Assembly: GCA_003332265.1 (NCBI GenBank)
Contig: QPGA01000010.1
Coordinates: 1 to 64,000, forward strand
Origin: Candidatus Accumulibacter meliphilus
Lineage (GTDB): Bacteria; Pseudomonadota; Gammaproteobacteria; Burkholderiales; Rhodocyclaceae
Direction: 5' to 3'
DNA: 64,000 bases
Below, one piece after another: positions 24,341 to 33,704 of the stretch (positions are counted from its first letter, which is position 1; each line of letters opens with the position of its first letter). Position numbers and translations under genes: made by a program. Under the pieces are notes generated by a model that did not search any database, was not told the origin of the DNA, and saw nothing but the letters and a program-made list of their open reading frames with translations.

Positions 24341-26638
24341 GTGTTGCCTACTGCCCTCCGCTGGATCCTGTACCCCATCGTCGTTGTTGTCGGCCTTGCC
24401 GCGATAGCCCTTGCCATGGTGGCTGTGGTCCTTAGCCTGGCCTACCCGAACCTGCCGTCACTCGAGATCCTTACGGACTACCGCCCCAAGGTACCTTTGC
24501 GGGTTTACACGGCGGACGGCTATCTGCTCGGCGAGTTCGGCGAGGAGCGTCGTGCCGTAGTCAGCATAGACGAGGTCCCGCCAATCATGAAGCAGGCCAT
24601 CCTGGCAGCCGAGGATGAGCGCTTCTATCAGCACAGCGGCGTGGACACGCTGGGCATCCTGCGCGCAGTGCAAGCCAACCTGGTGGGCGGTGGCAAGCGC
24701 CAGGGGGCATCGACAATCACCCAGCAAGTGGCCAAGAACTTCTTTCTTTCCTCCGAGAAAACCTACACCCGCAAGCTCTACGAAGCGCTGCTGTCTTTCA
24801 AGATCGAACACAACCTCAGCAAGGACCAGATCCTCGAGCTCTACATCAACCAGATATTTCTCGGCCAACGCGCCTACGGCTTCGCTGCCGCAGCGCAGAT
24901 CTATTTCGGCAAACCGCTGGCCGAGCTTACGATCGCTGAAGTGGCCATGCTTGCCGGCTTGCCGAAAGCGCCCTCCTCCGACAACCCGGTGGCCAGGCCG
25001 AAGCGCGCCCGCATTCGCCAGCAGTACGTTCTCAGGCGCATGCTGCAACTCGAGTTCATCACTGACGAGCAGTACGAGGAAGCTCTGGCACAAGCCCTGG
25101 TGATCAAGCGCGATGTCAGCGAACGACCGATTCACGCCCAGTACGTCACTGAAATGGCCCGCCAGATCGCCGCCGAACGCTTTCCCGAGGATGTCTACAC
25201 GCGCGGCCTGCGCGTCTACACAACGATTCTCAAAGCCGATCAGGAAGCGGCCTATGACAGCGTTCGCCGCGGCGTCCTGGACTACGACCGCCGCCACGGC
25301 TATCGGGGCGCAGAGGGCTACGTCGACATCAGCCAGATCAAATCGGAACAGGACGAGGCCCTCGAAGAACTGTTGCAGGACTTCACTGACGCCGAAGACA
25401 TGCGCCCGGCGATCGTCCTGGAAGCGAACAAAAAGGCCATTCGTGCCTACCGGCGGGGCGGCGAGATCGTCACTCTCAGCGGCGACGGGCTGAAGTTCGC
25501 AGCGAGCATGATCGACAACAAGGCGCCGGCCAACAAGCGCCTCAGCAGGGGCGCGATCATTCGCGTCCAGAGCGACGAAAAAGACAATTGGCGTATCGTT
25601 CAGATGCCCGAGGTGGAAGCGGCTTTCCTGGCCGCAGATCCGCGTGACGGCGCCATACGCGCTCTGATTGGTGGCTTTGATTTCAACCGCAGCAAATTCA
25701 ATCACACCACCCAGGCCTGGCGGCAGCCGGGTTCGAGCTTCAAGCCCTTCATCTATTCGGCAGCCCTCGAACGAGGCTTCACGCCGGCGTCGGTGGTCAA
25801 CGACGAACGGATCAGCTTCCCGGCAACGGTTACCGGCAGTCAGGCCTGGGAACCGAAAAACTACGACGGCAAGTACGAAGGGCCGATGCGTATCCGGCGA
25901 GCGCTGGCGCGCTCGAAAAACATGGTCTCGATCCGTCTCCTGCAGGCGAGCGGCGTGCGTTTTGTGCAGGACTACGTGACGCGCTTTGGCTTTGACGCCA
26001 GCAAGCACCCGCCTTACCTGACCATGGCTCTGGGCGCCGGCTCGGCAACCCCCTGGCAGATGGTCGCCGGCTACGCGGTCTTCGCCAACGGCGGCTACCA
26101 TATTCGGCCGTACATCGTCAGCCAGATCCTGGATGACAAGAATCAGCTGCTGGCGCAGGCAGCGCCAACGACTGCCGGCGACGAACGCCTGCGCGCCATC
26201 GACCCGCGCAATGCCTTCCTGATGGACAGCATGTTACGCGACGTGACCATCTACGGAACCGGCGCACGCGCTTCGGCGACGCTCAAGCGGCGCGATCTCG
26301 CCGGCAAGACGGGAACCACCAATGATCAGGTAGACGCCTGGTTCTGTGGCTACCAACAAACCGTCGTCGCCTGCTCCTGGATCGGCTTTGACCAACCGCA
26401 AAACCTTGGTCGGCGAGAAACGGGCGGCTCGGCAGCGCTGCCGATCTGGATTGGCTTCATGAGCAAGGCGCTGAAGGATGTCCCCGAGTCCTTGCTCCCG
26501 GCTCCCGATGGAATTGTCTCGGTGGCGATTCCCGATAATGGCCGAGGGCCAGGCCGGGAGCTGTTCTACAAGGAAAACGCACCGGCCGAAATAGCACCCA
26601 TCTGGCCCGTCGACGATGGCAGCGAAGCCGAGGACTGA
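24341..26638 (+). CDS. mrcA: Penicillin-binding protein 1A (bifunctional transglycosylase/transpeptidase)
   Basis: A class A PBP that polymerises glycan strands and crosslinks peptides in the periplasm. It has 765 residues from a GTG start. A membrane anchor (about 8-34) leads into the GT51 glycosyltransferase domain (about 55-230), with AAEDERFYQHSGVD containing the catalytic Glu and GASTITQQVAKNFFLS. An OB-like domain follows. The transpeptidase domain (about 425-700) has the SxxK motif PGSSFKPF, the SxN motif ARSKNMVS and the KTGTT box. The divergent arrangement with pilMNOPQ is conserved in beta- and gammaproteobacteria. msbA follows after 6 nt. Confidence 0.97.
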   Translation: MLPTALRWILYPIVVVVGLAAIALAMVAVVLSLAYPNLPSLEILTDYRPKVPLRVYTADGYLLGEFGEERRAVVSIDEVPPIMKQAILAAEDERFYQHSGVDTLGILRAVQANLVGGGKRQGASTITQQVAKNFFLSSEKTYTRKLYEALLSFKIEHNLSKDQILELYINQIFLGQRAYGFAAAAQIYFGKPLAELTIAEVAMLAGLPKAPSSDNPVARPKRARIRQQYVLRRMLQLEFITDEQYEEALAQALVIKRDVSERPIHAQYVTEMARQIAAERFPEDVYTRGLRVYTTILKADQEAAYDSVRRGVLDYDRRHGYRGAEGYVDISQIKSEQDEALEELLQDFTDAEDMRPAIVLEANKKAIRAYRRGGEIVTLSGDGLKFAASMIDNKAPANKRLSRGAIIRVQSDEKDNWRIVQMPEVEAAFLAADPRDGAIRALIGGFDFNRSKFNHTTQAWRQPGSSFKPFIYSAALERGFTPASVVNDERISFPATVTGSQAWEPKNYDGKYEGPMRIRRALARSKNMVSIRLLQASGVRFVQDYVTRFGFDASKHPPYLTMALGAGSATPWQMVAGYAVFANGGYHIRPYIVSQILDDKNQLLAQAAPTTAGDERLRAIDPRNAFLMDSMLRDVTIYGTGARASATLKRRDLAGKTGTTNDQVDAWFCGYQQTVVACSWIGFDQPQNLGRRETGGSAALPIWIGFMSKALKDVPESLLPAPDGIVSVAIPDNGRGPGRELFYKENAPAEIAPIWPVDDGSEAED

Positions 26639-26644
26639 GTTCCT

Positions 26645-28462
26645 TTGACTGCCGCCAGCAAGACCGCCAAAGCAGCCACTTCGTCGCTACGAATCTATTT
26701 TCGCCTGCTCGGCTACTTGCGGCCGTTTCTCGGCATGTTCGCGGTCAGCTTGCTGGGCTACATGATCTTCGCCTCATCGCAACCGATGATGGCCGGAATT
26801 CTGAAGTACTTCGTCGATGAACTGAGTGAGCCCAGCAGCGCAAGCCGGCAGACGACGGCGCTGACCGCTGATCTGGACCTGATCTACGGCATACCTCTGC
26901 TGCTGGTCCTCGTCGTCACCTGGCAGGGAATCGGCTCCTTTCTCGGCAACTATTATCTGGCGAGAGTTTCACTGGGTCTGATCCACGACCTCAGGCGCGC
27001 TCTTTTCGACAGCCTGCTACGTCTGCCGAATGGCTATTTCGACCAGCAGAACACCGGCCATCTGATCTCGCGAATCACCTACAACGTGACCATGGTCACC
27101 GGTGCCGCGACCGACGCCATCAAGGTCGTCATTCGTGAGGGGATGACGGTCATCTTCCTGTTCGCTTACCTGCTGTGGATGAACTGGCGACTGACCCTGG
27201 TAATGCTCGCCATTCTGCCCATCATCGGCGTCATGGTCACCCGTGCCAGCCGGAAGTTCCGCCGCCAGAGCCTCAAGATACAAGCGAGCATGGGCGATCT
27301 GACGCACGTCGCCTCGGAAACCATCCAGGGCTACCGCGTGGTCCGCAGTTTCGGTGGCGAGAACTACGAATCGACCCGCTTCCGGACAGCGAGCGAGGAC
27401 AACACTGCCAAGCAGTTGCGCATGGTCAGAACGAGCGCAACCTACACCCCGGCGCTGCAGTTCGTCACCTTTTCCGCGATGGCGGTCCTGCTGGCTCTGG
27501 TCCTGGCGCTGCGCGGCGACGCCTCGGCAGGCGATCTGGTCGCCTATCTCACCGCCGCCGGGATGTTGCCCAAGCCGATTCGCCAGCTGTCCGAAGTCAG
27601 CTCGACGATTCAGAAAGGACTGGCCGGTGCCGAAAGCATTTTTTCCCAGATCGACGAAGAGCCGGAACCCGATCACGGGAGCATCGAAAAGGAGAGAGTC
27701 AGTGGCCGGCTGGAAGTGAAAGACCTGTCCTTCGCCTATCCGGGCAGCAGCACGCGCGTTCTCGAGCAGATCAGCTTCGCGGCTGAACCGGGCCAGATGA
27801 TCGCCCTCGTCGGGCGCTCGGGCAGCGGCAAGTCAACACTGGCCAATCTCATCCCCCGCTTCTACCATCACGACTCTGGCCAGATTCTCATTGACGGGGT
27901 GGATGTCGAGGATTTCACCCTGCGCAACCTGCGCCAGCATCTCGCGCTGGTCACCCAGCAGGTAGTGCTGTTCAACGACAGCATCGCCAGCAACATCGCC
28001 TACGGCGACCTTTCCGACGCCCCGCGCGAGGCCATCGAAAAGGCCGCCGAAGCCGCCTTTGCTCGCGAGTTCATCGACCGTCTGCCGGACGGCTTCGAAA
28101 CCCTGGTCGGAGAAAACGGCGTCATGCTCTCGGGTGGGCAGCGGCAGCGACTGGCGATTGCCCGGGCGCTGCTCAAGGATGCACCGATCCTGATTCTTGA
28201 CGAGGCGACCTCAGCGCTCGACACCGAGTCGGAACGTCATATTCAGAGCGCTCTCGACCAGGTGATGGCCGGCCGAACGACGCTGGTCATCGCGCACCGC
28301 CTGTCGACCATCGAAAAAGCCGACCTGATTCTGGTCATGGACCAGGGACGCATTGTCGAACGCGGCAGCCACGCCGAGTTGCTGGCCAACGATGGCCACT
28401 ACGCGCGCCTCTACGCAATGCAGTTCAGCGAGCCCGCCGACAGCACTCCCGGCGCAGCCTGA
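26645..28462 (+). CDS. msbA: Lipid A export ATP-binding/permease protein MsbA
   Basis: A half-size ABC exporter that flips lipid A-core across the inner membrane. The 605-residue product starts at a TTG preceded by GAGG at 10 nt; no better start is present. An ABC type 1 transmembrane domain (about 18-330) includes the GYRVVRSFGGE region. The nucleotide-binding domain (about 355-590) has Walker A GRSGSGKSTLA, Q-loop VTQQVVLFND, signature LSGGQRQRLAIARAL, Walker B ILILDEATSALD and switch IAHRLST. It is convergent with the LPS core kinase genes, in keeping with a role in LPS biogenesis. Confidence 0.95.
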   Translation: MTAASKTAKAATSSLRIYFRLLGYLRPFLGMFAVSLLGYMIFASSQPMMAGILKYFVDELSEPSSASRQTTALTADLDLIYGIPLLLVLVVTWQGIGSFLGNYYLARVSLGLIHDLRRALFDSLLRLPNGYFDQQNTGHLISRITYNVTMVTGAATDAIKVVIREGMTVIFLFAYLLWMNWRLTLVMLAILPIIGVMVTRASRKFRRQSLKIQASMGDLTHVASETIQGYRVVRSFGGENYESTRFRTASEDNTAKQLRMVRTSATYTPALQFVTFSAMAVLLALVLALRGDASAGDLVAYLTAAGMLPKPIRQLSEVSSTIQKGLAGAESIFSQIDEEPEPDHGSIEKERVSGRLEVKDLSFAYPGSSTRVLEQISFAAEPGQMIALVGRSGSGKSTLANLIPRFYHHDSGQILIDGVDVEDFTLRNLRQHLALVTQQVVLFNDSIASNIAYGDLSDAPREAIEKAAEAAFAREFIDRLPDGFETLVGENGVMLSGGQRQRLAIARALLKDAPILILDEATSALDTESERHIQSALDQVMAGRTTLVIAHRLSTIEKADLILVMDQGRIVERGSHAELLANDGHYARLYAMQFSEPADSTPGAA

Positions 28463-28511
28463 TCGGCAGCCGCCAGCGCGCCCGAGCGGATCGCAGGCGC
28501 AACGCGGGGTT

Positions 28512-29942
28512 TCAAGCGGCGGGTAGCTGCTCGTCGAGCCAGCGCTGCAGCGCACAGCCTGACGGCCAGTTGCGCAACAGGCGGGCGCGATCGCGCCGCC
28601 AGGCACGCGCATGCGCGATCGCCGAGCGATGCTGCACGACGCCATCGAGGTCGATGAGTAGCACACGCTCGCCGTCCCAGAGCAGATTGGTGGCCTTGAG
28701 ATCGCCATGGCTGATGCGATGTCGGCACAAGGCTGCAAATAGCTCGCGGATGGCCTTGCCCTCGTCAGCCGGCGGTGCGCTATCGGCCGACAGATGGCGC
28801 AGCAGATTCGGGCCCGGGCAGTACTCGCAAATCAGCCAGGCGCGTCGGCGCAGCGGTCCGCAGCGTTCCTCGATCAGCGCCAGCGGCCTTGGCGTCGGGA
28901 TGTCGAAGAACAGCAGCCGATGCGCCTCGCGCCACGAATGCCAGGCGCGGCTCGGACGCCACAAACGGCCGAACGCGTGCCGCAAGTTCTTGAGGTTGTA
29001 GCGTTTGATCAGCAGCGCCCGCGCCTTCACCACGATGCGCGCCACCGTCGTCGTGCCACCATCCTTGAACACCTCGCCCTTGCTGATGGCGCTGTCGGGC
29101 GCCGCCAGCAAAGGCGCCAGCACTTCCGCTTCCTCGCGGCGCACGGCGCAAAAACGTGCGCCCGTCTGCTCGACCGCGAACAGCGTGCACTCACGCACGG
29201 TCTTGGCCAGCAGGTCGCCCAGGCGCCAGGCTCTGACGCGCTCGATATTGCGTTGCAAGACCGCCGGCTCAGGCAAACAGGGCTGCTCAGCAGTGTAAGC
29301 GGGCAGCAAAGCGCTGAGCTGGCGGTCCCACGCTGGCGGCAACTGCGCCAGCAGAACCGCCAGGTTGGCGCCAGCGTCCGCTGCCGCCAAGCCCTGTCGG
29401 CAGAGCACGCGCACCGCATCGCCATCGACGACCAGCACCCTGCCGTCATGACGTAGAAAGTTGCCGAGATGCAGGTCGTCCTGGACCAGGCCAGCGGCGT
29501 GCAGCCGCCCGAGCATGCCCAGTGCCGGCGCCAGGACGGCCAGCGCCTCGCCGTCCCCGGCGGCTCGCCCGGAAACCCGCGCCCAGGCTTCGGCGAGGCT
29601 CTCGGCTGTTTCGAGAAAAACAGTCAGCAGGGCGTAACCACCACCGGCCATGGCCATTGCGGCGAGCACTTCAGGGGTCGGCACGCCAGCCTCACGCAGC
29701 GCTTCGAGCCCCCCGCGCTCGTGCCGCCAATGTTTTTCGCAGCGCCGCCCGACGAAGAGCTTGGCCAGCACCCGCCGACCGTCCAGTTCGGCCTCGCCAA
29801 CCAGCCGCTTGCCGGGCAGAACACGCAGCAGGCGCCGCATGCTCAACTGGCGCCCATCGGCAAGGGCAACGCAAAACGGCAGTCGCGGCTGGCGACCGGC
29901 GGCGCGCAGCGTTCCCGCATCGCTCCACACGGGCACGCTCAT
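28512..29942 (-). CDS. Tandem WaaP/lipopolysaccharide-kinase-family protein
   Basis: A protein of about 476 residues with two kinase-like halves. The first half has the catalytic-loop-like LVQDDLHLGNFL and a metal-site VVDGDAVRV. The second has HRISHGDLKATNLLW and LLIDLDGVVQH with an upstream Lys region ALLIKRYNLKNLR. It resembles the long WaaP-family gene that follows waaP and two shorter kinases in the Pseudomonas waa cluster, so a role in phosphorylating the LPS inner core is likely but not proven. The start is uncertain: this ATG is one option and a GTG nine codons upstream is another, and neither has a strong ribosome binding site. It is the last gene of the lpxL-waaG-waaP run. Confidence 0.75.
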   Translation of the reverse strand: MSVPVWSDAGTLRAAGRQPRLPFCVALADGRQLSMRRLLRVLPGKRLVGEAELDGRRVLAKLFVGRRCEKHWRHERGGLEALREAGVPTPEVLAAMAMAGGGYALLTVFLETAESLAEAWARVSGRAAGDGEALAVLAPALGMLGRLHAAGLVQDDLHLGNFLRHDGRVLVVDGDAVRVLCRQGLAAADAGANLAVLLAQLPPAWDRQLSALLPAYTAEQPCLPEPAVLQRNIERVRAWRLGDLLAKTVRECTLFAVEQTGARFCAVRREEAEVLAPLLAAPDSAISKGEVFKDGGTTTVARIVVKARALLIKRYNLKNLRHAFGRLWRPSRAWHSWREAHRLLFFDIPTPRPLALIEERCGPLRRRAWLICEYCPGPNLLRHLSADSAPPADEGKAIRELFAALCRHRISHGDLKATNLLWDGERVLLIDLDGVVQHRSAIAHARAWRRDRARLLRNWPSGCALQRWLDEQLPAA

Positions 29943-29978
29943 GGCCACCGCGATGGCGCTCGGCAGCACCCGCCGTGC

Positions 29979-30746
29979 CTACTCTCGGCCATCAAAAAAG
30001 TGAACGATCCTGGCGATTCGCTGCCGATCGCCTTCGCCGAGGCTCGTCTGGCGTGCGTAATCAAGATAGAAACGCAAACGCTGACTGCGCGACAGTTTGT
30101 TCTTGGCCAGTTTGTCGAGGCAGGCCAGATCCTTGACGATCCGGTACTCGAGAACCGCGCCACGATAGGTATTGCCAGTCGGACAATCGATCAGATAGAC
30201 GGTCGGCGACGGACCGCCATCGACCAGGAGGTTGCGCCACTTCAAATCGTTGTGCGCGAAACGAGCGTCGTGCAGGGTCCGGGTGAGGCTGGCGACCTGC
30301 CGCGACACCTGCGCCAGCCAGGCATGATCGGCGAGTCGCGGATCGTCGCTGTGGGCGAGGTAGGCGAGATCCCTCGTATCCGGGATTTCCTCGGTCACCA
30401 GCGCGCCGCGAACGAAGCCGCCAAAGCGCCGCTCGAAGCCGTAGGCGACCAGCGTTGCGGTCGGAATACCCCAGCTGCGAAAGGCGAGCAGGTTGCGCCA
30501 TTCGGCACGCACCCGCAGGGGCCCCAGCCAGCGCCGCAGGCCGAACCAGCGGCGGCGCAGGTTTTTGCCATTGCCACTGTAGCATTTGACGTAATAGCGT
30601 TTGCCACCAACGCTGACGCGCAACACCCGGCTCAGCGGCGCCTTGGCAATCGGCTCACCGTCCAAGGCAAAGACGCGCTCGATATCGCCAAATTGCGTAC
30701 CAGCTTCACCCGCCGCATACTGTGGATTCACCCACCAGTTTCTCAT
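29979..30746 (-). CDS. WaaP-family lipopolysaccharide core kinase (WapP-like)
   Basis: A 255-residue cytoplasmic kinase-like protein. Visible motifs are YYVKCYSGNGKNLRR for the nucleotide Lys, the catalytic loop RFAHNDLKWRNLLVD and the metal-site VYLIDCPTG, where DCP replaces the usual DxD/DFG-type triplet. It overlaps the waaP stop by 4 nt (ATGA) and is preceded by AGGGGA. Position and size match the second WaaP-type kinase of the Pseudomonas core cluster. The sugar it phosphorylates cannot be told from sequence. Confidence 0.8.
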   Translation of the reverse strand: MRNWWVNPQYAAGEAGTQFGDIERVFALDGEPIAKAPLSRVLRVSVGGKRYYVKCYSGNGKNLRRRWFGLRRWLGPLRVRAEWRNLLAFRSWGIPTATLVAYGFERRFGGFVRGALVTEEIPDTRDLAYLAHSDDPRLADHAWLAQVSRQVASLTRTLHDARFAHNDLKWRNLLVDGGPSPTVYLIDCPTGNTYRGAVLEYRIVKDLACLDKLAKNKLSRSQRLRFYLDYARQTSLGEGDRQRIARIVHFFDGRE

Positions 30747-31567
30747 GTCATTTCCCCTGCCGCCACCTTACGAGCGAAACGTGCCTGCAAGCGACGCGTT
30801 TCGCTCGTCAGATGCGAAAACAGCCGCGCTTCATCGCGCAGAATCTGTCGCAAGGGGCAGGCAAAATAAGCCGCCAAAAAGCGCAACAGGTCACTCCTGC
30901 TCAAGCCGATGTCGACAGCCGAGAAGTATAAAGCCGCCAGATCCTTGTCGCGCCAGCGTCGCGGCAGCTGCGCTCTGAGCTGCGCGCGGTGCAAGTCGAT
31001 CAGAGACAGCCTGAACTGGTCGGCGGTTGGTGCCGGGTCGAGGTGCAGAAGGAAATGACAGAGGTAGAAATCGCGATGATTGATGCCCGCCCGATGCATT
31101 CTCCTCGCCATGCCGGCGACACGGGTGATCAGCGCGCGCTTCAGGCGCAGCTCCGGGGGATGCTTTTTCCAATCCAGGCAAAAGTCTTCGAGACTGAGCG
31201 TCGGTGTTAACTCCTCGGTGATGATGAACGAGTGTTGCCGCCCGGGGTTACGGCCACGCAGCCCGTAGGCAACGGCGTGCATGCTGTCGACGCCGATTTC
31301 GCTCAGGCGCTGGATGGCGCGCCACTCATTCGCAGCCCCGAGCACCGGCAGGCGTAGCGAAAGAAAATTCTTGACGATCTCGGGCCAGCCGACGCCACGA
31401 TGAATCTTGACGAAGTAGCCATGCCCGTTGACTTCGGTTCGCAAAGTGCGGCGCGCCTCGAGTTCGCGAAAAATCTCGCCTTCGAGAGCCTCGACGGCGA
31501 CGAAGGGATCCTGCCCCATCCACAGCGAGCGAAAGGGCTCGTCAAGGAACAACACGCCGCCGCTCAT
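30743..31567 (-). CDS. waaP: Lipopolysaccharide core heptose(I) kinase
   Basis: WaaP phosphorylates heptose I of the inner core, stabilising the outer membrane. The protein has 274 residues. It opens LFLDEPFRSLWMGQDPFVAVE and carries the nucleotide Lys in GYFVKIHRGVGW, the motif HSFIITEELTPTLSLEDF, and the catalytic region MHRAGINHRDFYLCHFLLH followed by SLIDLHRAQLR. These match the RfaP/WaaP family closely. It overlaps waaG by 4 nt upstream and the next kinase gene by 4 nt downstream, so the three are translationally coupled. Confidence 0.95.
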   Translation of the reverse strand: MSGGVLFLDEPFRSLWMGQDPFVAVEALEGEIFRELEARRTLRTEVNGHGYFVKIHRGVGWPEIVKNFLSLRLPVLGAANEWRAIQRLSEIGVDSMHAVAYGLRGRNPGRQHSFIITEELTPTLSLEDFCLDWKKHPPELRLKRALITRVAGMARRMHRAGINHRDFYLCHFLLHLDPAPTADQFRLSLIDLHRAQLRAQLPRRWRDKDLAALYFSAVDIGLSRSDLLRFLAAYFACPLRQILRDEARLFSHLTSETRRLQARFARKVAAGEMT

Positions 31568-32688
31568 GCCTTTTCCTTGAGGATCAGCTCGGCGGCACGT
31601 TCAGCGTTGCTGTAGATGTCGGCCTGCTCGGCAAAGGCCAGGGCGCGAGACTGCCATTGCCGACGTGCTGGTTCGTCACTCAAGATCTGCGCCAGCAGGC
31701 GATTGAGGCAGGCTTGTTCAAAAGGCTCGGGCACGACCCGACCGGCATCGGCATCACTGACGAAATGCGCGTAGCCGCAAACAGCGGTGGTGAGCACAGG
31801 CAGGCCGGCAACCATGGCCTCGAGCAACACCGTGCCGGTGTTTTCGTTGTAGGCCGGATGGATCAACAGGTCGGCACCGAGGAGAAAGCGCGGAATGTCG
31901 CTGCGTCCGCGCAGGATGCGCACCCGATCAGCAACGCCGAGCGCTCGCGCCTGGGCATGGAACAGCTTCGCCTCGTCGTCGCCGATGGCGAACAGTCGGC
32001 AACGCTTGGCGAGCGCTGCCGGCAGCGTCGCCAGCGCCTTCAGGCTGCGGTCCAGGCCCTTGGTCTTGAAGCCCGAGCCAAGCTGCAGCAGAAGCAAATC
32101 GTCGGCGGCCAGCGCGAACTCGTGCCGAAAAGCGGCCCGGATCTCCGCGGCATTCTCGGGCGCGCGGCGGTCGCGCGCAATGCCCGGCGGCAGCAGATGA
32201 AAGCGCTCCTCCGCTGTGGCGTAATACTTCTGAAACAACGGCTTTTGTAGTGGCGAGATCAGCAGGATCTCGGTGCGCGCCTCGGCCCCGAAAACAGCGC
32301 GCTCGTACGCCGAGAAATGGCGGTAGCGCCCGGACAGCCGATAGAGGGCACTGCGTAGCGTGCGCGCCTTGTCTTCGAAACAGGGGTCGGCGGCAAAATA
32401 GACATCAAGTCCAGGCATCTTGTTGAAACCGACGACCCGGTCAGCGGCTCGCGCCGCCAGATCCTGACCGACCCAGTGACTGAACTTCGCGTAGCGACGC
32501 GGATTGCTTAGCGCCCTGACCGGCACCAGGACCACTTCAAAGCCCGCCGGAACATCGCCACGCCATTCCAGTGTGTAAGCCCTGATGCGGTGGCCGCGGG
32601 CCTGGCAAGCCAGAGCGATACGCAGAAAATCGCGCTGCAGGCCGCCGAACGGGAAGTATTTGTACAGGCAGAAGGCGATCTGCATCAA
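31564..32688 (-). CDS. waaG: LPS core alpha-1,3-glucosyltransferase family protein
   Basis: A GT4-family glycosyltransferase of 374 residues that adds the first outer-core hexose to heptose II. The N-terminus has QIAFCLYKYFPFGGLQRDFLRI, characteristic of WaaG. The C-terminal half has the nucleotide-sugar site with GSGFKTKGLDRSLKAL and the EX7E-type HPAYNENTGTVLLEAMVAGLPVL. A second Met at position 2 could be the true start. It lies 49 nt after lpxL and overlaps waaP. The exact sugar transferred is inferred from the family. Confidence 0.92.
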   Translation of the reverse strand: MMQIAFCLYKYFPFGGLQRDFLRIALACQARGHRIRAYTLEWRGDVPAGFEVVLVPVRALSNPRRYAKFSHWVGQDLAARAADRVVGFNKMPGLDVYFAADPCFEDKARTLRSALYRLSGRYRHFSAYERAVFGAEARTEILLISPLQKPLFQKYYATAEERFHLLPPGIARDRRAPENAAEIRAAFRHEFALAADDLLLLQLGSGFKTKGLDRSLKALATLPAALAKRCRLFAIGDDEAKLFHAQARALGVADRVRILRGRSDIPRFLLGADLLIHPAYNENTGTVLLEAMVAGLPVLTTAVCGYAHFVSDADAGRVVPEPFEQACLNRLLAQILSDEPARRQWQSRALAFAEQADIYSNAERAAELILKEKA

Positions 32689-32737
32689 GAAATCCCGGCG
32701 CCAGCGGCAAGGGTGCAGCGGCAGTGCGCAGAATCAA

Positions 32738-33643
32738 TCACCGCTCAACACCCTGCTGTACGCCCTGCCGTACACCCCGCTCAGCGTCGGCTTCCGCCGG
32801 CGGCGCGGCTTCACTGCTGCGCCGCCGCTTGTAGCGGTTGTAGCCCCAGAGATACTGCTGCGGGCACTGGCGAACCAGCACTTCGATCTGCTGATTGATC
32901 TGTAGCGCCCGCTCCTCGATGCTGCCCCTGATCGGCTGTGTCGGCGCCTGCAGGTGAAAATGGTAACCGGCGCCGGCGGGCAGCCGTTCAGCCCAGACCA
33001 TGATCACGCTCGCCCCGGTCTCGACCAGGCGCGCAGCGAGAGTCATGGTGTAGGCGGGTCTGCCGAAGAAGTCCAGCCAGCGCCCTTCGCCAGCCCGCGG
33101 CGCCTGATCCGGCAGCATACCGACGGCTTCACCGCGTTTCAGCGCCTTCAGCAAGCCGCGCACCCCTGACAGATCAGCCGCCGCCAGGTGCAACTGCGAG
33201 CGCGCCCGCCCGGCTTCGATCATCGTCTGCAGCCAGGCCTGCTTGGGCGGCCGATAGAGAACCGTGATCGGGGCCTGCGTGGACAGGTACTGCGCGGTGA
33301 CCTCGAAACATCCCAGATGCGGCGTCAGATAAAGGATTCCCTTGCCGCGACGTGAAGCCGCTTCGACCAACTCCCACCCCGACACCTCGACGACACGACT
33401 GGCGGTCTCGGCGAGCGGACGTAACCAGACCCGTGGCAGTTCGAGCATGCCCTTGCCGGCTTCAGCGATGGCTGCCGAACGTAGGCGCCCGGCCTCTGCT
33501 GCGCCCAGTGCGAGCACCATGTTCTCGTGCATGTGGCGGCGGTAGGTCGGCGACAGCAGCCAGGTCAGCCAGCCGACAACGAAGCCCAGGGAATGCAGAC
33601 AGGCGAGCGGCAAGCGGCTGAGGAAACGAAAAAGTGTGATCAC
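32738..33643 (-). CDS. lpxL: Lysophospholipid/lipid A acyltransferase (LpxL/HtrB family)
   Basis: An inner-membrane acyltransferase of 301 residues that adds secondary acyl chains to lipid A. The N-terminal hydrophobic segment (about 1-30) is followed by the HX4E catalytic motif HLGCFE and the conserved VLYRPPKQAWLQ and GMLPDQAPRAGEGRWLDFFG segments. LpxL and LpxM paralogues cannot be separated by eye. It heads a lpxL-waaG-waaP run and is divergent from metK, an arrangement seen in other betaproteobacteria. Confidence 0.9.
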   Translation of the reverse strand: MITLFRFLSRLPLACLHSLGFVVGWLTWLLSPTYRRHMHENMVLALGAAEAGRLRSAAIAEAGKGMLELPRVWLRPLAETASRVVEVSGWELVEAASRRGKGILYLTPHLGCFEVTAQYLSTQAPITVLYRPPKQAWLQTMIEAGRARSQLHLAAADLSGVRGLLKALKRGEAVGMLPDQAPRAGEGRWLDFFGRPAYTMTLAARLVETGASVIMVWAERLPAGAGYHFHLQAPTQPIRGSIEERALQINQQIEVLVRQCPQQYLWGYNRYKRRRSSEAAPPAEADAERGVRQGVQQGVER

Positions 33644-33668
33644 GGTACGATCCGGTGGCTGCTGACGT

Positions 33669-33698
33669 TTGACCCGCCAGGCAGAGAAAAACTATAAT
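33669..33698 (+). promoter_or_regulatory. Sigma-70 promoter of metK
   Basis: TTGACC, an 18-nt spacer and a perfect TATAAT place transcription start near 33705. This leaves an untranslated leader of about 140 nt before metK. Confidence 0.7.
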
Positions 33699-33704
33699 TA
33701 TCCC

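Noticed and set aside
24458..26101. Long minus-strand open frame opposite mrcA
   Set aside because: It mirrors the codons of a well-supported PBP1A and has no recognisable protein features.
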